A stretch of DNA of 32,995 nt from Planctomycetales bacterium (GTDB lineage: Bacteria > Planctomycetota > Planctomycetia > Pirellulales > Lacipirellulaceae): positions 1 to 32,995 of the forward strand of contig JAGQOW010000047.1 in the NCBI GenBank assembly GCA_020427155.1, in the 5' to 3' direction. A model generated the notes under the pieces. The model made no database searches and had not been told where the DNA came from. It saw only the letters and a list, made by a program, of their open reading frames with translations. Shown piece by piece: positions 21,689 through 30,510 of the stretch (position 1 is the stretch's first letter; the number at the start of each line of letters is the position of its first letter). The translations under genes and the position numbers were made by a program.

Positions 21689-24148
21689 TTAAGGTTCAGA
21701 CCCTGGTTGAATGGTCCAGGCCGTTAAGTGGTGATTCGTCGCAATCCAGAGAGTCGTCGTGTCGCCCTCGTATGAGGCAGTCAGTCCCGTGAGCAAGTCG
21801 CCATAGAGGAATTGGTCGATCAGGGCGCCGGTCATGGAGAGCCAGTGGATCGAGCCATCTGCCGCGGCGATCATCCAGGCCGGTCGATCGGATCCGATTC
21901 GAACGAATTGGATCCGAGGGACTTGGTGGACATACTCGCCGGGGGGCAACTCGTACTGCCATTGCACATTTCCTTCTGTGTCGAAACCGACGACCGCGTA
22001 TTGCCCGACGTCGCTGACGGCAAGGCCGCAAAGCGCGCTCGTTGCCTCGTCGCCGGGCAGCTCGGCGACCGCTACCGCCATGAGCGATTGACCGGTAACA
22101 TAAAGTTCTTTGACCGATTTCCCCTCGGCAGTCAGTTGCATAACAGTGCCACGGGTGCTCGTGCACCAAACCTGCTGATCGCCGGTCGGCGCTGGCGGTC
22201 CCGCGACAACTTGCAAGACGTGATCAAGGCGGCGATTGGACCACAAACGCCGTCCGTCCAAGGTTCCTCCCTGAATGCCTAGGCCGCCCCAATAGCCGAC
22301 ATACATGACCAGATTGCCGGAGCCGACGAGATCGGCCAGCAGCACGTCGCCCATACCAGAATGCGCATCGTCAGGAAACGACAGTGTCGACTGCCACTGT
22401 TGATCGAAGACATAGGCCTGTTGCCAACCGACTCCACTGGCCAGATACCAGCGCTTGCCTTGTCCGTCGATTGCGGAGCGCAAAAAACCGTTGGCTGTTT
22501 CTTCATGTGCTGGCAATTTGTGACGACTCAAAACCGCGCCGCCTGCATCGAGAGCAACGATTTCTCTTCCCTGGTCGAGCACCAGGACACGGGGTGTTCC
22601 TTCCGGGGAGTCTGGCAGCGCGAGGACGTCGCCGGGTTGCTGCAAGACTTCAGCCGCGCTCTGCCAAACCTGTTCGACCGTTAGTTTCGTAGGCAGTCTT
22701 TGCGAGGGTGCCTCTGGTCGCGCTACTGCGACGTCGATGATCGAGTCCTTGATCGTGGCGGCTTCGAGCGCCTGCTCGAACACTTGCACTTGCTGCTCAT
22801 ATCTTGCGATGGCTGCAGCAGCAAGGTCTTCGCCATCGATCAGCTTCTGAATGACATTGATCAACGGCGCTGGCTGCGAATGGGCTCCTGCTTGAAAGCC
22901 TTGAAGTCGACCGTCGCGACCGAGAAGAATCAACGTGGGCGTCGCACGTACATTCAGTACATCGTATGCCGAGCTTTCGCTGTCGCGCAGCACGGGGGCA
23001 GTGCTTCCCCAGGAAGCCAGGGTCTTGGCAACCACGTCGGAAGTAATTCGTGGAGGGTCGGTGCTGACCGCATAGAATGCAACGTCCTGGTTGTCCTTGA
23101 ATTGCTGATAGACTTTCTCCAAGACAGGAGTTTGTGATTTGCATGGCGGGCAGGCTGTGTGCCAGAAGTCGAGTACGGCGATCTTACCGGAGAGAGAATC
23201 TTGATTGACCTGCTCGCCATCGAGCGTCACAAACCGGAAGTTGCCAATCGGTTCGCCAAGGTCGGGGGAAGGTCCCGACGGCGCGGGCGGGACAAATCGT
23301 CGCACTCGCCTGCCGCCCTCTGGAATCTCCATTTCAAAAGTCGCGGCATCGATGGAAGCGTCGAAGGTGCTGTCTTCGAAATCGACATAGATCGAAAGCT
23401 GACTAAACATGTTGTTGGGGTCCAACAGTTTGCGTTGGGCATCGATCGGCAGTTCCATACGACGCAACGTGTAGTTGGTCGAGTCGATCCACAAGATTCG
23501 CTTTCCCGCGGGGCTCGTCATACTGATGCGGTAACAAGCGGAGTCTCGTAGCGGTCGTTTTTCCAGCAGTTCGGGATTGCTGTCCTGCGGAAAAACGGGC
23601 TGCTCAGCCTGATTGGACATCAACATCACGAGCGAAGGGACAAGGTTTTCGGGCGAGACTCCAAGCACAGCGGCGCGCATTTCAGGCTCGGGGATAAAGT
23701 TCTCTGCGGTCAGAGCCAGCGGGGCGATGGCTTCGTGGATTTGTCCGGGAACACCGCTGGCAGCGGAGCGAACGGTAAGTCCGTTCGAGGCGAGGTCGTA
23801 GTTGTGGCTCGCCGGAGAATCGCCGATTGCCTCTTGAAATCGGAATCGCAGTTTATTGGGTCGCTCGAAGGCGAGCGACATTCGAAAGAAAGGAGTCTCT
23901 CGCTCAACCCCCTCGCCTCGGAGAACCGCTCGCTGAATATAGCTGGCGTTGTCGGTGTAAGATTTTGCCTGGCGGTAGGTGGCCTGCATTTTGTCCAGTA
24001 GTTCTGCGGCTGTGAATCCGCCCGCGGTCTCTGGCGCCGCCGATGAAGTACTCTCGGAACTGCTGCAACCAAGCGGCAGCAACAGCCCCAGCAACACGAT
24101 CAGCATGCAGTCCTGCGGCAGTTGCCGTGAGAGCAGGTTGAGAATCAT
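21689..24148 (-). CDS. Lipoprotein with LolA-like, TlpA-like thioredoxin and beta-propeller parts
   Basis: The 819-residue protein has a lipoprotein signal peptide (MLIVLLGLLLPLGC, lipobox Cys28). Residues about 45-280 resemble the LolA/DUF2092 outer-membrane lipoprotein fold (LLDKMQATYRQAKSY...LAFERPNKLRFRF). Residues about 295-435 are a TlpA/AhpC-type thioredoxin domain with the redox motif WHTACPPCK (Cys333, Cys336) and the cis-Pro segment RATPTLILL. A charged linker (about 435-500) leads to a C-terminal region of repeated short strands (VLVLDQGREIVALDAGG...), best read as a PQQ-like or WD-like beta-propeller. It would act at the membrane or in the periplasm, with redox chemistry and a protein- or ligand-binding propeller. 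The fusion is the point of interest. The PGK-like gene follows 24 bp downstream. Confidence 0.88.
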   Translation of the reverse strand: MILNLLSRQLPQDCMLIVLLGLLLPLGCSSSESTSSAAPETAGGFTAAELLDKMQATYRQAKSYTDNASYIQRAVLRGEGVERETPFFRMSLAFERPNKLRFRFQEAIGDSPASHNYDLASNGLTVRSAASGVPGQIHEAIAPLALTAENFIPEPEMRAAVLGVSPENLVPSLVMLMSNQAEQPVFPQDSNPELLEKRPLRDSACYRISMTSPAGKRILWIDSTNYTLRRMELPIDAQRKLLDPNNMFSQLSIYVDFEDSTFDASIDAATFEMEIPEGGRRVRRFVPPAPSGPSPDLGEPIGNFRFVTLDGEQVNQDSLSGKIAVLDFWHTACPPCKSQTPVLEKVYQQFKDNQDVAFYAVSTDPPRITSDVVAKTLASWGSTAPVLRDSESSAYDVLNVRATPTLILLGRDGRLQGFQAGAHSQPAPLINVIQKLIDGEDLAAAAIARYEQQVQVFEQALEAATIKDSIIDVAVARPEAPSQRLPTKLTVEQVWQSAAEVLQQPGDVLALPDSPEGTPRVLVLDQGREIVALDAGGAVLSRHKLPAHEETANGFLRSAIDGQGKRWYLASGVGWQQAYVFDQQWQSTLSFPDDAHSGMGDVLLADLVGSGNLVMYVGYWGGLGIQGGTLDGRRLWSNRRLDHVLQVVAGPPAPTGDQQVWCTSTRGTVMQLTAEGKSVKELYVTGQSLMAVAVAELPGDEATSALCGLAVSDVGQYAVVGFDTEGNVQWQYELPPGEYVHQVPRIQFVRIGSDRPAWMIAAADGSIHWLSMTGALIDQFLYGDLLTGLTASYEGDTTTLWIATNHHLTAWTIQPGSEP

Positions 24149-24372
24149 CTGTTCTGATGCCTTTGAGAATAAGTCTTTCTAACGCGGCCCGGCCGCAAAC
24201 AGCCTCCTGGCAGCAACCAAGGCCTTGACCAGACCATCTGCGAGTGCGCCAATAGTAGAGACTCCAAAAATACCAGATGGCAATAGGACGGCAAAGCCCG
24301 GGGCTTTCTTTGAAGGAGGTTTGCCCTCGGAGAACCGACGATTCGGTAACAGCAAGCTGTGAATCAGATTTC

Positions 24373-25590
24373 ATGCCTACCACAATCACAATAGGAAACG
24401 GAGCTACCTGCGTGCTCGACTCGGCCCAAGTTACGCATGTGTTTCCCAGACATGAGCAGTCGCTACCAGCGGATGGAGTAAGCAAGCAGCTTAGAGACGC
24501 TTTTGCTCAGCCGCTCGACTATCCCCCACTCGCGAGTGCCACTGTTCCTGGAGATCGTGTGGCGCTGACGATCGAGTATGGCACACCCTGCCCTGCCGAA
24601 GTACTTCAGGGGGCTGTGGCGGCACTCCGTGATGCGGGCGCGGAGTCGTCGACTGCGACCCTGCTGCTGGCGCCGGGTTTTTCGCAGGAGCCGAAACTGC
24701 TCGAGCAGTTAACGCAGTTGGCGGAGGCTCAAGGCATTCTTTTGAGTGTCCACGACCCGGATGACGAACTTGGCCTGACAACAATTGGGGTCACGAAAGC
24801 CGGGCGACCATTAAGGTTGAATCGGGCACTTGCCAATGCAGACCTGGTACTGCCCGTCGGTGTCTGCACTTTGGAGTCAGCCACTCAGGATCTCTGTGCG
24901 GCGTTTGGCGGTCTCTTTCCTGCATTTTCCGATCGAGAAACCATCCGCAAATATTACGCGCCGATAGCAGGCGACTCGAAGGTGATCCGGGCTGAACGGC
25001 AAGCGGAGATTGACGAGACTGGCTGGCTACTTGGAGTGGGGCTGACCGTGTTGGTAGTACCCGATCCGACGGACGGCATCGCCGCCGTGAGCGTCGGCCA
25101 GGCTCGCGCGGCGACTGAGGACGCGACCCGGCAGTACCGGAAGATTTGGGCTTGCGATGTGAAGCATCGTGCCGACTTGGTGGTTGCGTCGGTGAGCGGG
25201 GATGTCACGCAGCACTCGTGGCAGATCGTTGGGCGGGCATTAGAAACGGCAGAGCGCGTTTTGAAGCCGGGGGGCTCGATCGCCATTTGCTGCGACTTGG
25301 CCCAATTGCCCGGCCCTTCGCTACTGCGTCTGGCAGGCGGTGAGGATTCGCCCGGATTGGAGCGAGAGTTGATGCGAGACCGATGCCCTGACAGCTGGAC
25401 TGCGCTGCGATTGAGCCGTGCGCTCGATCGTGGCACAGTGTACTTTCAGAGTCGGCTTGAGCCGACGATAGTTGAAAGCCTGGGAATGACGCCTTTTGCG
25501 ACCGAAGCAGAGTTGTCGCGTCTGATCAGTCGCGCTGGGTGTTGCGTTGTTTTAGACGGGGCTCAACGACTGTTGGTGACAGTTGACTAG
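24373..25590 (+). CDS. LarA-fold (DUF2088) protein lacking lactate racemase catalytic residues
   Basis: From the ATG at 24373 (MPTTITIGNGATC) the protein has 405 residues. It follows the LarA N-terminal domain: a strand ending in GDRVALTIEYGTPCP, the helix EVLQGAVAALRDAGA, VHDPDDE, GRPLRLNRALANADLVLPVGVCTLES, AFGGLFPAFSDRETI and a C-terminal half with further alpha/beta structure. In nickel-dependent LarA the cofactor-bearing Lys and several His are essential; here the corresponding stretch reads SATQDLCAAFGGLFP and has no Lys, and the ATGTH segment is LAPGFS. A different or no enzymatic activity is likely. No larB, larC or larE gene is near. The longer start at 24277 has no family similarity. 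Divergent from the lipoprotein gene. Confidence 0.78.
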   Translation: MPTTITIGNGATCVLDSAQVTHVFPRHEQSLPADGVSKQLRDAFAQPLDYPPLASATVPGDRVALTIEYGTPCPAEVLQGAVAALRDAGAESSTATLLLAPGFSQEPKLLEQLTQLAEAQGILLSVHDPDDELGLTTIGVTKAGRPLRLNRALANADLVLPVGVCTLESATQDLCAAFGGLFPAFSDRETIRKYYAPIAGDSKVIRAERQAEIDETGWLLGVGLTVLVVPDPTDGIAAVSVGQARAATEDATRQYRKIWACDVKHRADLVVASVSGDVTQHSWQIVGRALETAERVLKPGGSIAICCDLAQLPGPSLLRLAGGEDSPGLERELMRDRCPDSWTALRLSRALDRGTVYFQSRLEPTIVESLGMTPFATEAELSRLISRAGCCVVLDGAQRLLVTVD

Positions 25591-25618
25591 CGAGCGAATT
25601 CGATCGAGATAGGCGTTT

Positions 25619-26608
25619 ATGTCCTTTCCAGTATCCGACTCTTTCCTTGCAGATTACCAGTCAATAACCACTGGTTGGGGAGCCATAGAATTAGGCGGCT
25701 GGACCATGGTGTCAATCGTTGGCGAAGATCGTGCCCGCTTGGTGCACAACATGTGCACGAACGACATTTGCCGGCTTTCGCCGGGCGAAGGTTGCGAGAC
25801 GTTCTTTGCAGATGTCAAAGGAAAGATCGTCGCCCATGGGTTCGTCTTGGTTGCTGAAGATCAATTACTGTTTCTAACCGTCCCGCAGCAAGCTTCGGTG
25901 ATAATCAAGCATTTGGATCGCTATATCATTCGAGAGGACGTTCAGCTTCTGGACAATTCGGACAAGTACGGCTTGCTTGTACTGTGTGGAACAGAAGTCC
26001 CATTCATATTAAGAGATCGCCTGGGCGTGGACTCTGTGGGTTGGCAAACGCCACTGCAAAACACCACTTGTAACTTCCAGGATATCGAACTGTTGCTCGT
26101 CGGTTTCAACGCACTTTGGCCCGAGGCGTTCTTACTGCGATACCCACAAGGCGAAAAGGAAAGGCTCCTATCATCGTTAGACCAGCGCGAAGGAGCCCCA
26201 GCTGTCTGGAAAACTCTCCGGGTGGAGTCGGGCCTGCCGCTGCTTGGAGTTGATTTTGGCCCGTCGAATCTACCTCAGGAGTTGAATCGTGATGCTCGAG
26301 CGATCAGCTTCAACAAAGGATGCTACTTGGGACAGGAGACCATTGCCCGCATCGATGCGCTAGGGCATGTGAACCAGCAATTGGTCAGCCTTCAGTTTTC
26401 GGAAAACACGCTGCCAGAACCTGGCGACAAGGTGTTTGTGGCAGAAAAGGAAGTAGGCAAGATTACTTCGGCAGTCTGGTCGCCGCGACTCGAGGCCCCA
26501 CTGGCGTTGGCCATGGTTCGCCGGGGGTTCAACGCACTGGGAAGTGAGTTGCAATGCGAGCGTGGTCGGGCAATCGTCATTCCGTTTCCTGCATTTCAGC
26601 GCAGCTAG
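25619..26608 (+). CDS. ygfZ: YgfZ/GcvT-like folate-binding protein
   Basis: The 329-residue protein has the folate-binding GcvT-like fold with an N-terminal WGAIELGGWTMVSIVGEDRARLVHNMCTND-type start (shown in part), LSPGEGCETFFADVKGKIVAHGFV, and the hallmark KGCYLGQETIARI (YgfZ motif KGCYxGQE). YgfZ proteins take part, with tetrahydrofolate, in iron-sulfur cluster assembly or repair, which would serve radical SAM enzymes such as MtaB. The gene starts 28 bp after the LarA-like gene and is probably co-transcribed with it. The stop overlaps the convergent hypothetical gene in a shared CTAG. Confidence 0.88.
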   Translation: MSFPVSDSFLADYQSITTGWGAIELGGWTMVSIVGEDRARLVHNMCTNDICRLSPGEGCETFFADVKGKIVAHGFVLVAEDQLLFLTVPQQASVIIKHLDRYIIREDVQLLDNSDKYGLLVLCGTEVPFILRDRLGVDSVGWQTPLQNTTCNFQDIELLLVGFNALWPEAFLLRYPQGEKERLLSSLDQREGAPAVWKTLRVESGLPLLGVDFGPSNLPQELNRDARAISFNKGCYLGQETIARIDALGHVNQQLVSLQFSENTLPEPGDKVFVAEKEVGKITSAVWSPRLEAPLALAMVRRGFNALGSELQCERGRAIVIPFPAFQRS

Positions 26609-27093
26609 CCGACATTGGCCGAATTGGCGACGATAACTTCGCCAACTCGTATAAGCCAATCGAGCAGTCTCCCCGCAACGTCTTCGTCGGCTGGCACTTG
26701 TCCGACAATCCTGTATCTTCCTGCTTGCAGAACGCAACGTAGCTCATCAAGTCGAGTCGCCAGCGCGTGGCAAAATTGATCTTGTTCAGCTTCAGACAAT
26801 TCATAGCGGAGCAGTTCAGACAAGTCTTCGCGCTGTCGCCGGCGCAAGGCAATTAACTGTCCCACTTCGGCTTTGATGAGGCGGTCTTCGACGTACGCTC
26901 TGCGAAGTTGATTTTGGGTATTGAAATGATAGGCCGGCTCGCTGTCGAAGTAGAGACTAAGCGCCCCAGACGATCGGAAGCCGGCAAAGACATTCACTGC
27001 CTTCGAAACTGAATCAACCTCTAGCTGAACCCGAGTCGTTAGCGCTTTTGCATCGCGCAATAGATCTTCGCGCTCATGAATTTCGCGGGCCAT
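26605..27093 (-). CDS. Conserved hypothetical protein, largely helical
   Basis: I do not recognise this 162-residue protein. It is rich in Glu, Arg and Leu, and its N-terminus (MAREIHEREDLLRDAKAL) and middle (RRQREDLSELLRYELSEAEQDQF) predict long amphipathic helices or short coiled coils. A short central segment (GALSLYFDSEPAYHFNTQNQLRRAYVEDRLIKAE) reads like a small alpha/beta module that might bind a ligand or partner. No signal peptide or membrane segment is present, so it should be cytoplasmic. It follows the HD-GYP gene 76 bp upstream on the same strand and overlaps ygfZ end to end. Coding potential is supported by length and composition; function is unknown. Confidence 0.75.
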   Translation of the reverse strand: MAREIHEREDLLRDAKALTTRVQLEVDSVSKAVNVFAGFRSSGALSLYFDSEPAYHFNTQNQLRRAYVEDRLIKAEVGQLIALRRRQREDLSELLRYELSEAEQDQFCHALATRLDELRCVLQAGRYRIVGQVPADEDVAGRLLDWLIRVGEVIVANSANVG

Positions 27094-27169
27094 TGTTCGC
27101 AGCTTGACGCCGACAAGAGGTCAAGTGATAGCTGGGCGTTGGAAACGGTTGCCTACCATCAGACCAAGT

Positions 27170-28876
27170 TTAGCCCAGAGCCCCCTCGAAGGAATAGCCT
27201 GCTGGTTCAGCTGCCGACAATGCTCGGATTTCATCTCGAATCTCGAAGAAGGCGTCAATCACTTTGGCGTCCCATTGCGAGCCAGCTCCGTCTCGAAGAA
27301 TCGCGTCGAGTTTTTCATCCGGCATTCCCTTGCGATAGGGTCGGTCGCTCGACATGGCGTCGAAGGCATCGGCAACGGCCACGATTCGCGCTAACAGCGG
27401 ATTCTCGCTGCCGACGAGGCCATGGGGGTATCCTTTGCCATTCCAGGCCTCGTGGTGATGAAGCACAATGGGCAAGATCTTATCCAGTTGACGCACGCCT
27501 CGTAGAATGTCGTATCCAAACTGGGGGTGGAGTTTGATATGTTCGAACTCTTCCTCACTCAGCCGGTCGGGCTTGTTGAGCACGAGGTCGTCGATGCCGA
27601 TTTTGCCAACATCATGCAGCAAGCCGCCAAGATAAATCGTGTCTTGGGCCTTCTTGTCTAAACCCAACTGCCTGGCCAAAGCGACCGAGACAGTCGCCAC
27701 GCGCTCGCTATGCCCCGAAGTGTAACGGTCCTTAGCGTCGATTGCAGAAGTGAGAGCTCTGACCAGGCTTGCAAAGAGTTCGGACTGTTTCTGGTAGAGT
27801 TCGAGATTCCTGCTGTGGATACCCAGGATCGTTCCCACGCTGGCGAGTAGTCGAATCTCAACCGAGCCAAACTGTTCGAACTCTATATTGGTGCTCCCCT
27901 TGTGATTCAGAGCGAGGAGCCATCCGAGGGGCTGGTCGCCCCCATTGATTGGCACACAGACCAATTCCCGCAACGTGGGACAATACCAAGTAGGCAAGGA
28001 TGTTTCGGCACGGTTCAGTACTATTGATTGCTTATGGGAAGCGGGCCCTAACTTCTTTACCAATTCGCGAACGGCTGACTTCTCGGCAGGGCATTCGCCA
28101 TGGATCAGCACATGTTCATGATCGTCACTTAAGAATCGGGGCTTTTCATCCTCGAGTGATTGGTTAATCACCAGCGCAACACTCTGGGCAGGTACCGAAT
28201 CGGCGAGCCACGCCAGCGCACTTTGCCAAAGCTCCGTGACATCGCCAGAAAAGTTTAATCGGCTGGTGAGCCGGTGGAGCAATCCCAACTCGACGTAAGT
28301 ATCGCGCGCGTGGGCGACGGCTTCGTTAATCTCGTGGCGTAAATGAGTAATCTGCTTATGTTGGACGAGATTCTCGACGATCGATTCGGCCATACGCAAG
28401 AGCAAGCGTGGAGGCCAATACTCGCGGCCATGGGACCATCGCAGTGCTCGCCCTGCGTCGACGCCAAAAGCGCGTGCCGCCGCGGCAATCTGGTGTTCGC
28501 TTGTGACGGGCTCTTGAATAAAGACGCCTACGGCAATCAGCTTTTGCGACAACCCCATTGGATGCAGCGGGATGGCCAGCATGCTCAGGGGGGCGACGTC
28601 TTCGACAATCTCTGGCGCACCGCGCCGGGCAACTTCGGCCAACAGCTCCATGCGACCCGAGAGATCGCAACTGAGGCTTTCGGAGTCGGCGTGGACAATT
28701 TCACCCCGAATGACGTTGACGAGCGTAAAAGGCTCGAGAAACCCAGTGGAAAGGACCTTTAAGACGTCTTGAGCTGAACCAGCGCCGACATAGTTTCCTC
28801 CGAGAGACTCTCGAAGAGACTCCGTTCTCGTCTGTGGAACACTCGTGGCCACAATCTCTTGTTTGGCTACGTTCAA
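27170..28876 (-). CDS. GAF and HD-GYP domain protein, probable c-di-GMP phosphodiesterase
   Basis: The 568-residue protein starts at a TTG (28876), the only start after an in-frame stop just upstream; no good Shine-Dalgarno is visible. Residues about 20-180 and 195-345 look like two sensory (GAF-type) modules, joined by helical linkers. The C-terminal part is a complete HD-GYP domain: the motif SAIDAKDRYTSGHSERV, LLHDVGKIGIDDLVL (HD pair and KIG), HPQFGYDIL, HHHEAWNGKGYPHGL (GYP) and IVAVADAFDAMSSDRPYRKG. HD-GYP enzymes hydrolyse cyclic-di-GMP with two or three metals in the cytoplasm. All ligand positions I can locate are intact, so activity is likely, with GAF domains setting the response. 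The short coiled-coil gene lies just downstream. Confidence 0.93.
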   Translation of the reverse strand: MNVAKQEIVATSVPQTRTESLRESLGGNYVGAGSAQDVLKVLSTGFLEPFTLVNVIRGEIVHADSESLSCDLSGRMELLAEVARRGAPEIVEDVAPLSMLAIPLHPMGLSQKLIAVGVFIQEPVTSEHQIAAAARAFGVDAGRALRWSHGREYWPPRLLLRMAESIVENLVQHKQITHLRHEINEAVAHARDTYVELGLLHRLTSRLNFSGDVTELWQSALAWLADSVPAQSVALVINQSLEDEKPRFLSDDHEHVLIHGECPAEKSAVRELVKKLGPASHKQSIVLNRAETSLPTWYCPTLRELVCVPINGGDQPLGWLLALNHKGSTNIEFEQFGSVEIRLLASVGTILGIHSRNLELYQKQSELFASLVRALTSAIDAKDRYTSGHSERVATVSVALARQLGLDKKAQDTIYLGGLLHDVGKIGIDDLVLNKPDRLSEEEFEHIKLHPQFGYDILRGVRQLDKILPIVLHHHEAWNGKGYPHGLVGSENPLLARIVAVADAFDAMSSDRPYRKGMPDEKLDAILRDGAGSQWDAKVIDAFFEIRDEIRALSAAEPAGYSFEGALG

Positions 28877-29152
28877 AGCGGGAACTCAGCAAGCGAATCA
28901 TGAGGCAAATCACCGCGCCTTTCTAGCAGAGACGAACGGTGCACCTCTTCCCAAAGATAGGAGCTAGCCAAGAGTTATCAGCGTCGAAGTATGCCGACGA
29001 GGCAAGATGGTGAGATGCGAAAGGAGCGAAGAGGCCGTCTGTACCGATTATAGTGGAGCCCGAATCTGCCACCTTTTGTGTGGAGTATGAGAGCGCCGCG
29101 AGCGGCTGAAGCAAGGGCCGGTCGCTAGCGAGCCTGAAAAAATAGGGTAAAA
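28877..29152. other. Intergenic region before the HD-GYP gene
   Basis: The 276 bp between the M50-like gene and the HD-GYP gene hold only a 63-codon open frame without any family or signal pattern. No clear promoter or terminator hairpin is seen. Confidence 0.5.
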
Positions 29153-30202
29153 CTACCTGTTCTCGTCAGAATGGTTGCGTCGCAATCGATATCTGCGGCT
29201 GGCCCGCTTGAGAACAATCCGATCTTCTTCGGAGAGTTGGTCGAAACTCGAATCCCTCAGCAAAGCTAAAATGGCGTCGACACGTTCGTCTTCGTGCGCT
29301 TCGCGCTCGCGGCGTTTTCGATCTAACGCCTCTTGCTGTCTGTCGTGAAGATGCTCGACAAGCACCACCTCGCGGTCTTCTTCTTCAGACTCTTGGCCAA
29401 ACCAGTTGGAGTCGTCAGAATCAAACTCGTCAAAGGGAAGTCCCAGGTCATACCTTCTGACCTGTGTGCTACGGCAGCCGCTGTAAAACAGCAAGACAGA
29501 TAACCCGGCGCACAGCAGCCAACTGGGGACCAATCCCGCTCCAAGATCCTGCTGGACCATCACTAAGCCTAGCAAGCCGAAAAAGAGGGCTCCGCCCAAA
29601 GCGACATGCGATGTGGCAGTAGCAGCTGTCGAGCGACCAACGATTGGCCAAAGAACGCCTCGCAGCAGTTCTGCTCCAGCGCAGGGGTCCATGGGCAAAA
29701 GGCTTAACAGTAGCAGACACCAATTGATCCACACTGCCAGTTGCCCGATTACATGGATCTTTGTAAGTGCCGAATCCATTACGTCGACAGGCAAAGCATT
29801 TGGCGCCGAGAGAATAAAGGGGACACTGCTGTCTCCTGACAAAAAAAGTCCGACGCTAGCCACGACCAGTACTACAAAAAAGGTCATGGGGCCGACGACT
29901 GCCGCCACCAAATGGGCTGGAGGATCAGCCGGCACGTGGAGCTTCGTGAAACCCCCGATCGGACCGATCACGACCGACTGGACATACCCTCCCACGCGGA
30001 AGGCGGCAATTGCTCGAACCAACTCTTGCAAGACGATACTCGCAATGAGCACCAAGAAAGCCTTGAAAGCAATGGACCGCTCTACTCCTTCGAGTGCCAT
30101 CAGGGAAAGCGCCAGGAGCGGCAACAAGACATGCAGACGCACGCCGACCCCGCGCCATCGACCGACGCACAAACTCCAGTTTTCTGCCGAGGGGTCCAAC
30201 AT
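29153..30202 (-). CDS. M50-like membrane protein lacking zinc-binding residues
   Basis: The 349-residue protein has about six hydrophobic segments and ends in a cytoplasmic, highly charged tail (DREVVLVEHLHDRQQEALDRKRREREAHEDE). The layout, the segment SIVLQELVRAIAAFRVGGYVQSVVIGPIGGFTKL, and the later LLSLLPMDPCAGAELLRG correspond to the site-2 protease (M50) core: the HExxH motif and the LLPxxPLDGG motif. Here HExxH reads Q59-E-L-V-R63 and the Asp of LDG is Ala, so both His and the Asp that bind zinc are lost. It is best called a pseudoprotease that may bind or chaperone substrates. The gene is divergent from the secreted phosphoesterase. Family call by motif alignment in my head, moderately sure. 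Confidence 0.8.
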   Translation of the reverse strand: MLDPSAENWSLCVGRWRGVGVRLHVLLPLLALSLMALEGVERSIAFKAFLVLIASIVLQELVRAIAAFRVGGYVQSVVIGPIGGFTKLHVPADPPAHLVAAVVGPMTFFVVLVVASVGLFLSGDSSVPFILSAPNALPVDVMDSALTKIHVIGQLAVWINWCLLLLSLLPMDPCAGAELLRGVLWPIVGRSTAATATSHVALGGALFFGLLGLVMVQQDLGAGLVPSWLLCAGLSVLLFYSGCRSTQVRRYDLGLPFDEFDSDDSNWFGQESEEEDREVVLVEHLHDRQQEALDRKRREREAHEDERVDAILALLRDSSFDQLSEEDRIVLKRASRRYRLRRNHSDENR

Positions 30203-30510
30203 AGCTGTGGCGCTAGATATACAGTCGAAACAAACCTGATTCTGTATGTTACCAACGGCGGTCTAGACCGGCAAACCTTGCTTTCTAGGTGCGGAAAACG
30301 GCGGTTTCGATAGTTTCGCCAGTTTATCAGGGGCGGGGCTTGCCAACGTCCCCCCCGATACGCGGTCTTCCCGGCTAGCACAGGGTCGTCGAAATAAGTC
30401 CTGGGCTGACCTATAATGACCCGATTCGCCGGCCGGCATCAGACGGTTTTAGCTACCATCTGAAATGCAGCCCAAGTCAGCAACTTGATCCTGGAAGTGA
30501 GGTACGGGTT
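30203..30510. other. Divergent region between M50-like gene and phosphoesterase gene
   Basis: The 308 bp contain the promoter of the phosphoesterase (30389-30417). I see no gene in it. A GC-rich palindromic patch (gccggccggc) lies in the phosphoesterase leader. Confidence 0.5.
30389..30417 (+). promoter_or_regulatory. Sigma-70-type promoter of the phosphoesterase gene
   Basis: A perfect TATAAT (30412-30417) is preceded after 17 bp by tcgaaa (30389-30394), four of six matches to TTGACA. Transcription would start near 30424 and give a leader of about 87 bases. Confidence 0.6.

Noticed and set aside
24313..24362. Shine-Dalgarno aaggaggt with a TTG-started 13-codon frame before the LarA-like gene
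   Set aside because: The TTG directly abuts the ribosome site, too close for initiation, and the peptide has no attenuator features.
28923..29114. 63-codon minus-strand open frame upstream of the M50-like gene
   Set aside because: No ribosome site or recognisable pattern.
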